Source of the DNA: Microbacterium testaceum
GTDB lineage: Bacteria > Actinomycetota > Actinomycetes > Actinomycetales > Microbacteriaceae
DNA: 64,000 bases
Reading direction: 5' to 3'
Assembly (NCBI RefSeq): GCF_020781835.1
Contig: NZ_JAJGNJ010000006.1
Location: 124,001-188,000 of the forward strand
A program made the position numbers and the translations under genes. Below the pieces are notes generated by a model that saw only the letters and a program-made list of their open reading frames with translations, did no database searches and was not told the DNA's origin. Position 1 is the stretch's first letter, and the number at the start of each line of letters is the position of its first letter. Of this stretch, positions 26,718 to 36,075 are shown one piece after another.

Positions 26718-28016
26718 TTATCTACCGATCTTGATCATGGTTTCGGGTTTTGCGGAGTGCTTGCCTGCGGCGGCGGCAGTCAGATCCGCGAGAAGACTAG
26801 CGAAGCGATCAAGCGCAAATGTTTCATCGAGGACGGTCTCTTTGTAACGTTTACCGTTTTCTCCAAGCCGGCGCGCCTCGTCGCGATCGCCCACTAAAGC
26901 TTTCGCACCCTCCAGGAGAGCGGTCGCGTCGCCGGGCGGGACGGTCAACCCAGCCTCGGCATTCCGAACTTCCTGCGCAGTGATGCCCAGTTCGTCCGTA
27001 GCAGCCAGAACCGGACGGCCTGATGCGAAATAGGACGTCAGCTTGCTGGGCACACACATCTCGGCGACCCCGGGCAATTCATTGACCAGGAGCACGTCGG
27101 CTGACTGGAGGATGTCCGCGAACGCGCGGTCGTCGAGAGGCGGGAGAATCGTCGTCGTCGTCGGCTGACTGTTGATGCGGTCGACGAGGTCATCCCGCTG
27201 CGCGCCATTGCCGACGAGTACAAAACGGACGCTCTCGCCCTTCTCGTGCGCCGAACGGCCGGCATCCACGACGTGGTGCAAGCCCTGTTTGACCCCCATG
27301 TTGCCCGTATGCACCACGACGACGTCATCGTCGCTCCACCCGTAAGCCGCACGAACAGCCTCGACATCGGTGACGGGAAATGCCCCGAGATGGGTCCAGT
27401 TTCGAATCACCGCGATACGTTCACGCGGCACGCCGTAGTCGTCGTGAATGCGATCCGCGAAGCGATCGTGGATGACGACGACCGCCGAGGCCGATCGCAA
27501 CAGCCAACTCTCGATCGAGCGAATGACACGAGCGGCCATGCCCCGCCCCTGCCCCGTCTCAGCCATGCCCAGGTTGTAAAGGTCTTGAACCCAGACGATA
27601 AACGGCGTCTTCCGGTTCATCAACAGGGCACGTGTACGCACCAGTGCCGAGGAGATGAGCGCTGGCGAAACAGCGATGATCGCCGTCGGCCGTCCCCAGC
27701 GGGCGCAGGCCTGACGAACTCCGAAGATGACTTCCGATAACGCACGCACGAGAGGCGCCGGACGGCGGGGAACATGATGCCAAACCCGCGTGACGGCGAC
27801 GCCGTCGATCTGTTCGCGGCGCGACCATTGCCCGTAACCTGGCGCGATCTTCCAGTCTGGATAATGAGGGTGCGCGACCACAGCCCGAACCTGGTGGCCA
27901 CGCCGAGCGAGGCCGGAAGCCATGGCGCCGGTATAGGGCGAGATTCCAGTAGTCTCCGGAGGGTAGTTGATCCCGAAGAAGAGCGGTCGCGAGTCGTGCT
28001 GCACGATGCAGACCAT
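26718..28016 (-). CDS. Family 4 glycosyltransferase, WcaI/WbuB-like
   Basis: 432 residues of GT-B fold. The N-terminus has [20 protein letters not shown] and [10 protein letters not shown], features of the colanic-acid WcaI type. The C-terminal domain has GNMGVKQGL and the donor-site region ending [23 protein letters not shown]. WcaI-like proteins are often found with gmd-fcl and have been proposed to be fucosyltransferases. First gene of the reverse operon and divergent from the acetyltransferase with only 41 bp between starts. Confidence 0.88.
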   Translation of the reverse strand: MVCIVQHDSRPLFFGINYPPETTGISPYTGAMASGLARRGHQVRAVVAHPHYPDWKIAPGYGQWSRREQIDGVAVTRVWHHVPRRPAPLVRALSEVIFGVRQACARWGRPTAIIAVSPALISSALVRTRALLMNRKTPFIVWVQDLYNLGMAETGQGRGMAARVIRSIESWLLRSASAVVVIHDRFADRIHDDYGVPRERIAVIRNWTHLGAFPVTDVEAVRAAYGWSDDDVVVVHTGNMGVKQGLHHVVDAGRSAHEKGESVRFVLVGNGAQRDDLVDRINSQPTTTTILPPLDDRAFADILQSADVLLVNELPGVAEMCVPSKLTSYFASGRPVLAATDELGITAQEVRNAEAGLTVPPGDATALLEGAKALVGDRDEARRLGENGKRYKETVLDETFALDRFASLLADLTAAAAGKHSAKPETMIKIGR

Positions 28017-28030
28017 ACAACCGAAATGAT

Positions 28031-28036
28031 TACAAT
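28031..28036 (+). promoter_or_regulatory. Possible -10 box in the 41-bp divergent promoter
   Basis: TACAAT (5 of 6 to consensus) lies 22 bases before the GTG of the acetyltransferase, with AAGGG between as ribosome site. The best -35 candidate 18 bases upstream (TGCAGA) is poor and would lie inside the divergent gene. Both large operons of the island must be driven from this short gap. Confidence 0.4.
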
Positions 28037-28057
28037 CCAGTTACGAAAAGGGACGCT

Positions 28058-28627
28058 GTGAGCGATATTCCCGTGATCGATCTCTCGAATGCGCCGGGCG
28101 AACGGGCGGCGTGGGATCAGCCTTCCTGGAAGGTGTATCTTTGGGCGATCTGTGAACTCTTGTTTGTCACAAATCCATGGCAAATCAGTTCGGGGCTGCG
28201 CGTGCGCGTTCTTAGGGCCTTCGGCGCACAGATCGGCGAGGGTGTAATATTTCGACCTCGAACCCGCGTGAAATTCCCGTGGAAGCTACGTGTCGGCGAC
28301 CGGTCCTGGATCGGCGAAGGGGTGTGGTTTCACAACCAAGACCACATCTACGTCGGCCACGATGTCGTGATCTCACAGGAGACATTCCTGACGACGGGAA
28401 GCCATGCGCACCGTCGTGACATGGCGCTCATTACACGCCCGATCCACATCGAAGAGGGGGCGTGGATTACCTCACGCTGCGTGGTCCTCGGCGGCACGCG
28501 GATGGGGCGATCGGCTCTCGCACGGCCTCTGACCGTCATCTCCGGAAACGTACCCGCGAACGCCGTCATCGCTGACGCAACCGCATCGGTGGTAGGCGCG
28601 CGATTCACTTCGGAGGTTCCTGCGTGA
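28058..28627 (+). CDS. WcaF-like hexapeptide-repeat acetyltransferase
   Basis: 189 residues from GTG with AAGGGA upstream. The left-handed beta-helix hexapeptide repeats run from about 70 to 165 (VIFRPRTRVKFPWKLRVGD, WIGEGVWF). The catalytic His region is LTTGSHAHRRDM and the loop is ITSRCVVLGG. The family O-acetylates sugars of colanic-acid-like repeats. First gene of the forward operon; its TGA overlaps the next GTG by 4 bp. Confidence 0.9.
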   Translation: MSDIPVIDLSNAPGERAAWDQPSWKVYLWAICELLFVTNPWQISSGLRVRVLRAFGAQIGEGVIFRPRTRVKFPWKLRVGDRSWIGEGVWFHNQDHIYVGHDVVISQETFLTTGSHAHRRDMALITRPIHIEEGAWITSRCVVLGGTRMGRSALARPLTVISGNVPANAVIADATASVVGARFTSEVPA

Positions 28628-29883
28628 AGATCGCGCACGTTGTGACCTATGTCTCTCCAGACGGGGCCTTCGGCGGCCCGGTGCGGGTTGCGCTGGGTCA
28701 GGCAGGAGCGCTCGCGGAGAGAGGGCATGATGTCACGGTCTATGCCGCGGCGCCCCCGGCGCTCGCAGGCACATCGTCGGTCGATGGCTACACGCTCAAA
28801 ACATTTCCGGCCCGGCGCCTCGCCCCCGGGAGGGGATTTGCAGCGATGGCGGCGCCGCAACTAACGAGAGCCTTGAGCGCGGAGGCCGCGAGCTTCGATG
28901 TCGCTCATATACATCTCGCGCGCGACCTTGTGACGCTCCCGGCTGCGCGCCAGTTCTGGCTGGCGCGCGTACCATATTTCGCACAGCCGCATGGCATGAT
29001 CAACGTCTCCGACAACCCCCTGGCGAAGCCGCTCGATGCCATCGTGACCAGGACCTTGCTCCGCGATGCACAGATGGTCTTGACACTCACTGACCGCGAG
29101 GTCAATGACATCACGGCGATTGAGGCCGCTGCACGAACGGCGCCGATCTCGAACGGTATCCGCATTGATGAGCCTGCACCTTATGAGGGTAGAGAGAATG
29201 TGGTGCTATTTCTCGCCCGGCTCCACCCTCGCAAGCGTCCACTGGCATTCGTTGAAATGGCGAAAGGCTTGAAAGACGCACTTCCTGCCACACGGTTTGT
29301 ACTAGCCGGCCCCGATGGCGGCGAGGGAGCCGCTGTTCGCGCCGCGATTGCGGATGCTGGCATGGGGGACCGCCTCAAGTGGATCGGCGCGGTGTCTCCC
29401 GACGATACGGAGGCGCTCCTGGCGTCCGTCCAGGCCTATGTGTTGCCCGCGGTCGGCGAGGTGTTCCCGATGACGATCCTCGAGTCACTCCGTGTCGGAA
29501 CTCCCGTCGTGACGACGCACTCGCTCGACATTGCCAGCGAGTGCGAGCGATTCGGGGCAGCGGTTATTACTGACGGATCACCCGAAGAATTAGCCGAGGC
29601 GGTCACGCGGGTGTTGCTTGCCGACGCAGAGTCATCCCGTCTGCGCGCGGGTGGGCAGAGCTTCCTTCGTGAGAAGCTCGACATCGCTCGCGTTGCCGAA
29701 ACACTCGAGGCGCTGTACGTCGATCAAGTGGCTGCCATTTCACAACGGGGATCTGCGTCGTTCAGGCTTATGCGACAAGATAACGGGTCTGATTCGTCGA
29801 GCGGCTCGGCGGCTCCCTCAACGAATGACGGACCACTCCTGAGTGATTCGCCAACTAGGTCAGCGGAGCAATCTAGTGATTGA
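28624..29883 (+). CDS. Family 4 glycosyltransferase
   Basis: 419 residues, GT-B fold. The N-terminal acceptor domain starts VTYVSPDGAFGGPVRVALGQ. The donor domain has VLFLARLHPRKRP, GPDGGEG and the E-x7-E motif in GEVFPMTILESLRVGTPVV. The last ~45 residues are Ser-rich and polar, probably disordered. The GTG start overlaps the preceding stop by 4 bp. Sugar specificity is unknown. Confidence 0.88.
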   Translation: MKIAHVVTYVSPDGAFGGPVRVALGQAGALAERGHDVTVYAAAPPALAGTSSVDGYTLKTFPARRLAPGRGFAAMAAPQLTRALSAEAASFDVAHIHLARDLVTLPAARQFWLARVPYFAQPHGMINVSDNPLAKPLDAIVTRTLLRDAQMVLTLTDREVNDITAIEAAARTAPISNGIRIDEPAPYEGRENVVLFLARLHPRKRPLAFVEMAKGLKDALPATRFVLAGPDGGEGAAVRAAIADAGMGDRLKWIGAVSPDDTEALLASVQAYVLPAVGEVFPMTILESLRVGTPVVTTHSLDIASECERFGAAVITDGSPEELAEAVTRVLLADAESSRLRAGGQSFLREKLDIARVAETLEALYVDQVAAISQRGSASFRLMRQDNGSDSSSGSAAPSTNDGPLLSDSPTRSAEQSSD

Positions 29884-30982
29884 ACAAACAGCTCCTCGTG
29901 TCCTGTGGATCACCAACAATGCACCGCCTTATCGGCGCCCCGTGTGGCGTGCCCTTTCGGCCGCAACTACGCTCGAGGTGCTGCTTCTTGCCAGCGACGA
30001 AGGGTTGGCAAACGAGCGTAGGCGCGGAGAAGATTGGATGGGTGCCAACCTCGGAAGTGAGCCGGCGTACAAGCATAGGTTTGCCCGTTCGTCTCGGTTT
30101 GAACGGGGAGAGAGCAGCTACTTCCTCCTCCGCGAGTCGGCGAGGCGTCTTGCGCGAGGACGAGACGCGGTGGTGTTCGGGGGGTGGGAGTCCCCTGCGT
30201 ACTGGCAGATACTCGCGGCCGTAGGTCGAAGCACGCGACGAGTCGGTTTCTATGAGTCAACATTGTGGAGCAGCCGCTACTCGGCGGGGCCGATTGCGGC
30301 GGCGCGTGCTCGGTTCTATCGATCCATGGATGTCGTCGTGGTACCAGGAGTTGCCGCCGGAGACGCCATTCGTTCAATGGGTGTGCCTGCCGCCCGCATT
30401 CTTGAGGGGTTCAACGCTGTCGATGTTTCTTCCTTCGCCGCGGCTTCGGCGCGAGTCGTGAGTCCAACTCATGCCGGTCATGCGTTCGCCTACGTCGGGC
30501 AGCTCATCGAGCGGAAGAACGTCGCTGGGATGATCCGCGCGTTCTCGAAAGCTCGAGGCGTGCACGATACGCTCACGATCGTGGGGTCAGGAGACCAGTT
30601 GCCGATGCTCAAGGACCTCACCCTGGCGTTGGGACTTGAGGAAAGAGTCCGGTTTGTGGGGCAGGTCGCCAATGAGGAACTTCCCTCAGTGCTCGTTACC
30701 GTTGACACACTTATCTTGCCGTCCTTGGAAGAGGTGTGGGGGCTCGTGGTAAACGAGGCGCTGGCGTCTGGGTGCCAGGTTATCGTTAGTGAGCGTGCAG
30801 GGGTTGCTCCGTCGGTTCAGGGAATGCGGGGCGTGTACATTGTGAGCCCGACCGTCGATGGGATTATCAAAGGAATTGGACTCGCTCGATCGCGATACAT
30901 AGGGCGAGTCCCAAAACCCGAGATACTTCGTCATTCACCGGAGGCATTTGCGTCAGTGTTTCAGAAGGCCATCTGCGACTGA
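29876..30982 (+). CDS. Family 4 glycosyltransferase
   Basis: 368 residues from GTG 29876, chosen because GGAG lies 7 bases upstream; an in-frame GTG at 29843 would overlap the previous gene by 41 bp and lacks a good site. The N-terminus is PRVLWITNNAPPYRRPVW. The donor domain has YVGQLIERKNV and E-x7-E in EEVWGLVVNEALASGCQVI. The stop overlaps the next ATG by one base (TGATG). Part of the forward operon; donor and acceptor unknown. Confidence 0.87.
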   Translation: MIEQTAPRVLWITNNAPPYRRPVWRALSAATTLEVLLLASDEGLANERRRGEDWMGANLGSEPAYKHRFARSSRFERGESSYFLLRESARRLARGRDAVVFGGWESPAYWQILAAVGRSTRRVGFYESTLWSSRYSAGPIAAARARFYRSMDVVVVPGVAAGDAIRSMGVPAARILEGFNAVDVSSFAAASARVVSPTHAGHAFAYVGQLIERKNVAGMIRAFSKARGVHDTLTIVGSGDQLPMLKDLTLALGLEERVRFVGQVANEELPSVLVTVDTLILPSLEEVWGLVVNEALASGCQVIVSERAGVAPSVQGMRGVYIVSPTVDGIIKGIGLARSRYIGRVPKPEILRHSPEAFASVFQKAICD

Positions 30983-32244
30983 TGAGTTCCACGCATAAGA
31001 CTCGCGGGAGCTCGGTGCCAGTCAGCTACACTGTTTCCGCACCCTATGCGGAGGGTGCGATCATGAAGATAGTTGAGCACTTGGGCGCCGCGGGCTCTGA
31101 TGTCGCATTGTTTGCGCCATCGCGGAAGCTGAATGACGCTATTGCGCGCCTGCTGAGAGACTCTCCTGGCAAGAGAGCGAAGAGCGTTGCGACGCGCCTG
31201 TCCCGTGGAAAGGCGCCCACCGGCGTTGAAGTCGTACCGGTCACCGGAGCGCTGGAGGCGCGTCGCCTCGTGGGTCTCGTCGCCACTCGTCAAGGTTGGG
31301 GTCAGGCCATTTCATTCGACCTCTTGAAGCAAGAATTTGATCGTCGCGTCGCCGCTTCACACAGCGCTGCCTCTGGGATCTTCATAGGAATGCCGGGCGC
31401 ATCGCTCCAGTCGTTCCGCGCGACTGCACCAGGAACTCTTCGGGTGTTGCACGAGGTCGATGCTCCGCCACACGCACACAACCGGGCACTTCTGCAGCAC
31501 TATCGCGCCGCAGACCTGTCACGAGAGCTGCTTCCCGAGCGCGTTGCGAAGTACATTGAGCAAGAAATTGCGGAGTCCGATGTTGTGCTCTCTCCCTCCA
31601 GTCTGGTGACGGCGCAGCTCAGGGAATTTCACGCGAACGTGCGGGTACTCCAGGTGCCATACGGAGTGGACTTCGACAAGTTCCGTCCTGTCCGGGTGAA
31701 AGATTCGCCCACGGCTGCCGAGCGCAGCCGTCCGACGTTGATATATGTGGGACAGATTAGCCGAAGGAAGGGGATCCCGTTCCTCCTCGACGCCATCGAG
31801 GGGACTGGTCTGAAGCTGGATCTCGTCGGCCCGATTGTGGAACCGGGACTGCTGGCTCGTTTGCCGTCAGAAGCACGCTATCTTGGGACGCTTCCGCATG
31901 ATGCCCTGCGCGATCGCCTCGCCGCTGCAGATGCTTTCGTATTCCCAAGTATTGAGGACAACTTCGGACTGGCCGTTGCCGAGGCCGTTGCCTCTGGGCT
32001 ACCCGTCATCGCTACCGCCGACATTGGTGCCGTGGAAGTCATTCCGATGCAGGACGTCACGATTGTCCCTGCTGGCGACGCTTCAAGCCTCCGTGCGGCG
32101 ATGGAAAGTGTTCATCCGCAGTCCTTGCACGAACGTGCCGAACGCGCTGAACGTGCCCGTGGAGAGAACAGCGCCATCCTAAGTTGGCCCGAGTATGTCG
32201 AACGAGTCAAGACCGGCCTGGAGGAATACTATGTCCAGCAGTGA
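30982..32244 (+). CDS. Family 4 glycosyltransferase
   Basis: 420 residues, GT-B fold. YTVSAPYAEGAIMKIVEHL opens the acceptor domain. YVGQISRRKGIPFLL and EDNFGLAVAEAVASGLPVI (E-x7-E) define the donor domain. Start ATG is fused to the preceding stop as TGATG. Codon use is less GC-rich than in core genes. One of a run of tandem GT4 genes that probably each add one sugar of the repeat unit. Confidence 0.88.
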   Translation: MSSTHKTRGSSVPVSYTVSAPYAEGAIMKIVEHLGAAGSDVALFAPSRKLNDAIARLLRDSPGKRAKSVATRLSRGKAPTGVEVVPVTGALEARRLVGLVATRQGWGQAISFDLLKQEFDRRVAASHSAASGIFIGMPGASLQSFRATAPGTLRVLHEVDAPPHAHNRALLQHYRAADLSRELLPERVAKYIEQEIAESDVVLSPSSLVTAQLREFHANVRVLQVPYGVDFDKFRPVRVKDSPTAAERSRPTLIYVGQISRRKGIPFLLDAIEGTGLKLDLVGPIVEPGLLARLPSEARYLGTLPHDALRDRLAAADAFVFPSIEDNFGLAVAEAVASGLPVIATADIGAVEVIPMQDVTIVPAGDASSLRAAMESVHPQSLHERAERAERARGENSAILSWPEYVERVKTGLEEYYVQQ

Positions 32245-33322
32245 GTGCGCCACTGATGGGTTTCGAGCGCACGTACAGTTCATAGTCTCACCCGGCTACC
32301 ATGGACATAGACTCATGTATGCGGCGCTGGCGGTAGATGAGTCATTGCAACTTGGGCGGAGCCCCGTGCTTCTCCTGCCTCATGGCGCAGTAGAGTCCGA
32401 TGAGTTTCGCCTACACATTGCGCGATTCGGTACATCCATCCTAGTCGAGGAAGTGCCCGAGTTCTCCGTTGCTAAGCTGAGGTCGCGAGTTCCAGATGAC
32501 TCTGCGTTTCCAACGGTCTTCATCGAGGCAGACACCTGGTTGCTCCCGCTCATACTGGGGGCACCTCGGTGGCCCGGCGGTACCAATCTCGTGATCATGC
32601 GGCCAGGGGCATCCGGAACCAGCATCACCGCCAGGATTACGGGTGCGTTGAAGCCTGCGCTCCGCTTATGGGCTCGCACTTTCACCGATCATCGCCCGTG
32701 GAAGCTGATGAGCTTCACGACTGGCTCACTGAGACCCTTTGAGATCCGCGACCCTGTATCGTTTGCGGGTGACCCCGCTCAAGCTTGCGAGCTGCGTAAG
32801 GAGTGGACTGCTTCGGCTGCTCCGGGGGTTGAGTCATGGGCGGGGATTCTCGGCGCCATCGGCAAGCGAAAGAATGTCGAACTTGTTGCCCGTGCAATTT
32901 CCAACCTTGATGGCCGTGTGGGGTTGGTCCTGGCTGGGCCACCAGAGCTGAACGAGAGCGAGGTCGAGGACTGGATCCTGCCGCTCCGGAAATCGCGTCG
33001 AGTGGTTCGAATCGCGCGGCACATGACTGATGGTGAGCTAGACTCCGTGATCCTCGCGCTTGACTGCGTCGTGCTCGCACATTCTAATGAAGGCCCGAGT
33101 GGAATCCTTGCAAGAGCGCTGATTAGCGGCGCGAGAGCGGTCACAGCCGGAGCCCTCTCCCTTCGCGCCGACGCGTCGAGAATGCCAGAGCGCGTAAATT
33201 GGGTGCCTTTAGAAGCCGACTCGATTGGTGCGGCAATAGATGCCGCAATTCGCCAGGGAAGAACGTCTGGGTTCGAGCACAGTGATACTTCATTCGCTCG
33301 ACTTTTGGTCAATAGCGCATGA
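32231..33322 (+). CDS. Divergent glycosyltransferase-like protein
   Basis: 363 residues from ATG 32231 with a strong GGAGG upstream; the frame is open from 32195. It overlaps the previous gene by 14 bp. The C-terminal half looks like a GT-B donor domain (GILGAIGKRKNVELV, VGLVLAGPPELNE, AHSNEGPSGILARALISGARAV), but the second Glu of E-x7-E is replaced. The N-terminal half does not match the usual acceptor-domain signature. It could be an active divergent GT or a non-catalytic partner. The stop overlaps the Wzy gene by 4 bp. Confidence 0.7.
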   Translation: MSSSECATDGFRAHVQFIVSPGYHGHRLMYAALAVDESLQLGRSPVLLLPHGAVESDEFRLHIARFGTSILVEEVPEFSVAKLRSRVPDDSAFPTVFIEADTWLLPLILGAPRWPGGTNLVIMRPGASGTSITARITGALKPALRLWARTFTDHRPWKLMSFTTGSLRPFEIRDPVSFAGDPAQACELRKEWTASAAPGVESWAGILGAIGKRKNVELVARAISNLDGRVGLVLAGPPELNESEVEDWILPLRKSRRVVRIARHMTDGELDSVILALDCVVLAHSNEGPSGILARALISGARAVTAGALSLRADASRMPERVNWVPLEADSIGAAIDAAIRQGRTSGFEHSDTSFARLLVNSA

Positions 33323-34839
33323 ATACAGCAACGGCACACGCGGCATACCGCGCGGAAACTCTCGGCGGTGAACGGCGGGTCTCAGATGGCTGGTTCGCTC
33401 TCGTCTCGTCGGTTATTGGTGTACTTATCCTGACTGTGCGGGTTGTCCCTGAGACCGCAACAAATGCGCCGAGTCGTACTGGCGTGCTTGTTTCCGGCGT
33501 CTTCATTCTCGTGGGGCTTCTCCTCGCGCGCCTACTTGGAGGGCCAATACACGCGCTTTCCTCTTTGGCGGTCGTCATGTATTGCCAGTTCCTCCTTTTC
33601 ATGGCGCGTCCCATGTATCAGCTGCTGGAAGCCGAGAGCATGAATGCCTTCACCGGGTCTGCATACGGAGACGCATTCTTGACGGCTTCTATGATTTGCG
33701 GATTGGGTTTTGTCTCTATTTGCGTCGGCTATGCAATCGGAAAGGGGCGGGCTCCGTCAACGATGCCTTTGGAACGAATCTCACCTTTTGACGAGCTGAC
33801 CTGGCCGTCAGTCCGACGCGCACTAATCATCGTCGTGGCAGTCGGTTTCCTCCTCTACTCGATGTACATACTCCAAAATGGAGTCGGAAGCTTTTTCACA
33901 GGAATCAACGCTGGACGCTCGGAACTCTCACGCAGGTCGGTGGTGGCCGCATCTGGATACCTGACTTCAGGGTTGCAATTCTCGACGGGTGCACTACTAA
34001 TGTTGATTCTCGGATTTCGATTGCGAGCAAACTACACGGCTGGATGGCTCTGCCTGACTGTCCTTATCGTCGCTATGTACCCCGAGATCGCTGGCGGAAA
34101 TAGGTCAGTGTTCATACCGATACTCGTCGCTCTAGTTTTGGCGCTTTATACCACGAATCCCCGCGTACTGTCGCCTTTGCGAGTCGCCCTCGGCGGTCCC
34201 GCGCTCTTTTTCCTCGGTATCGTCGCTCCGCGTCTATGGCGAGATCAGCTGGCGCAAGGTGGATCACTGGAAGCTTCGTTGATCGCTGCGTTCAACCCAT
34301 CGGTTGCGATAGAAGGATTCGTCGGGGGCCTCGATACGGCTATGGTCGACAGCTTCGAGGTTCAACTCGCGGCGCAGCAGTCTGGCGCATTGGAAATGCA
34401 GTACGGCATGACGTACGTGGGCGCGGCCGGCGCGGCAATTCCGCGTGATTTATGGGCTGGAAAGCCCGATTCGGTTGATCAGGTCCTTAATGCAGCACTG
34501 TTTCCGGCTCTGGACGCTCAAGGAATCGGGTTCTCCTTCGGGTTCTACAGCGAGCCATACTTCAACTTTGGCGTGGTTGGCGTCCTGATCGTCGCTAGTA
34601 TGTTCGGGCTGTTCTTGGGTGCGATAACCAAGGCTTCTTGGGTACGCCGCTCCCCCTTCACCGCGTTCGTCTTTATCATGGCGACAGCCTTCATATTCCC
34701 GATAATGCGCGGAAGTCTCTCTTTCGACATTCAGAGACTTCTAATTGCGGCACTTCCAGCGATGCTCGTTATGTTCTTCGCATTACGCGTCGCCAGCCGA
34801 ACCAAATACTCAGGCGGGCAGCCCAGGAAAGGCTCATAG
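33319..34839 (+). CDS. Wzy-like polysaccharide repeat-unit polymerase
   Basis: 506 residues with about eleven membrane segments and a large loop of about 60 residues late in the protein (about 320-390). The architecture fits O-antigen/capsule polymerases, which show little sequence conservation. ATG overlaps the preceding stop by 4 bp. Together with the flippase at 36994 it indicates a Wzx/Wzy-type assembly route: repeat units are flipped across the membrane on undecaprenyl pyrophosphate and polymerised outside. The call rests mainly on topology and context. Confidence 0.75.
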   Translation: MNTATAHAAYRAETLGGERRVSDGWFALVSSVIGVLILTVRVVPETATNAPSRTGVLVSGVFILVGLLLARLLGGPIHALSSLAVVMYCQFLLFMARPMYQLLEAESMNAFTGSAYGDAFLTASMICGLGFVSICVGYAIGKGRAPSTMPLERISPFDELTWPSVRRALIIVVAVGFLLYSMYILQNGVGSFFTGINAGRSELSRRSVVAASGYLTSGLQFSTGALLMLILGFRLRANYTAGWLCLTVLIVAMYPEIAGGNRSVFIPILVALVLALYTTNPRVLSPLRVALGGPALFFLGIVAPRLWRDQLAQGGSLEASLIAAFNPSVAIEGFVGGLDTAMVDSFEVQLAAQQSGALEMQYGMTYVGAAGAAIPRDLWAGKPDSVDQVLNAALFPALDAQGIGFSFGFYSEPYFNFGVVGVLIVASMFGLFLGAITKASWVRRSPFTAFVFIMATAFIFPIMRGSLSFDIQRLLIAALPAMLVMFFALRVASRTKYSGGQPRKGS

Positions 34840-34842
34840 CGG

Positions 34843-36075
34843 ATGTCTCGCATAGTCGTCCTTAGCGCTGGAACCCACCCAGAGCCAGCATTCCTTGCTG
34901 CGGGGGCATCACGCGCAGGGTTTTCGACGATGTTCGTGTCATCGGCGCTGTGGCCAAGTGATCACCCGCTGATGAACTTGGTCCGTGGATCGTCATTGGT
35001 GCCCCAGCGATTCAAGCACGAAATTCTTCGTCGCGAACTACCTCTGGGACTTGAGATGTCGAACACACGTCGGCGCGCAGCGTTCGGTGAACTCCTTCTT
35101 CAGTCTGGTATGCGATTGTCGCCTAAGCGTACTCGGGAGATGGTGCGGGCACGCACCCTGAGCTTCCGTCGCGCGGCAGGTCATTTCGTAGCCGAGCACA
35201 AAGGGGAGCTTGAGTTCGTGATCGCACAGTACACCTCAGCCCTCGATGCTTTCCGATCGGCGGGGGCGGCGAAGCGGGTCCTGCTATACCCAATCGCGCA
35301 TCACCGTTGGATGCGCGATTTTCTAGGGCAGGAGGCCGAGCGGAACCCAGATTGGGCACCATTCCTCCAAGGCCACGATATCCTCGGTGAGGATGAAGCC
35401 GATCTAGATTCTGAGATCGAACTCGCGGACTTGATTATTGTTCCGAGCTCTTTTGCTCGAGACACCTTCATCCAGGCAGGGGTGGCTGGTTCTCGGATCA
35501 GGGTGGTACCACTCGGCACTGATATCTCGACGATCCCTCAAGCGACTCGAACTGACAGGTTCACGGTAATGTTTGCCGGCCAGCTTAATCAAAGAAAAGG
35601 CATCAGCTACTTGCTGGACGCGTTCGATAGGGCCCAAATCCCAGAAGCTCGGCTCGTCCTCATCGGCGGAGCCGGTGAGGATATCCGAACCCACATACGT
35701 CGCAACTATCCACACGTTGACATACAGGGTACCCGGCCGCGATGGAAATTGAAGCTCGCTATGGCAGAGGCTGATGTGCTTGTGATGCCGAGTCTTGCTG
35801 AAGGATTCGGCTTGGTGGCGCTTGAAGCAATGTCAGTGGGAACCCCCGCCATCGTGACACCTCACACGTTCGGCGGCGACGTCATCACTGACGGAATCGA
35901 TGGATGGACCACACCGGTCGGTCAGTCGGAGGATTTGGCCAGACTCCTGGCAAGTGTGGCGTCGGATCGGGAGCAGCTAGCTCGCGTCTCCGATGCAGCT
36001 GTAGCTACTTCGCATCGTTTCTCATGGGATGAGTACGGTAGCCGCGCTATGTCAGCTATTGGAGTCGTACGGTGA
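34843..36075 (+). CDS. Family 4 glycosyltransferase
   Basis: 410 residues, GT-B fold. The donor domain has MFAGQLNQRKGISYLLDAF, LIGGAGEDI and a classic E-x7-E: AEGFGLVALEAMSVGTPAI. The N-terminus VVLSAGTHPEPAFLAAGASRAG is that of the acceptor domain. It begins 3 bp after the polymerase stop and overlaps the next GTG by 4 bp. Sugar specificity unknown. Confidence 0.88.
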   Translation: MSRIVVLSAGTHPEPAFLAAGASRAGFSTMFVSSALWPSDHPLMNLVRGSSLVPQRFKHEILRRELPLGLEMSNTRRRAAFGELLLQSGMRLSPKRTREMVRARTLSFRRAAGHFVAEHKGELEFVIAQYTSALDAFRSAGAAKRVLLYPIAHHRWMRDFLGQEAERNPDWAPFLQGHDILGEDEADLDSEIELADLIIVPSSFARDTFIQAGVAGSRIRVVPLGTDISTIPQATRTDRFTVMFAGQLNQRKGISYLLDAFDRAQIPEARLVLIGGAGEDIRTHIRRNYPHVDIQGTRPRWKLKLAMAEADVLVMPSLAEGFGLVALEAMSVGTPAIVTPHTFGGDVITDGIDGWTTPVGQSEDLARLLASVASDREQLARVSDAAVATSHRFSWDEYGSRAMSAIGVVR

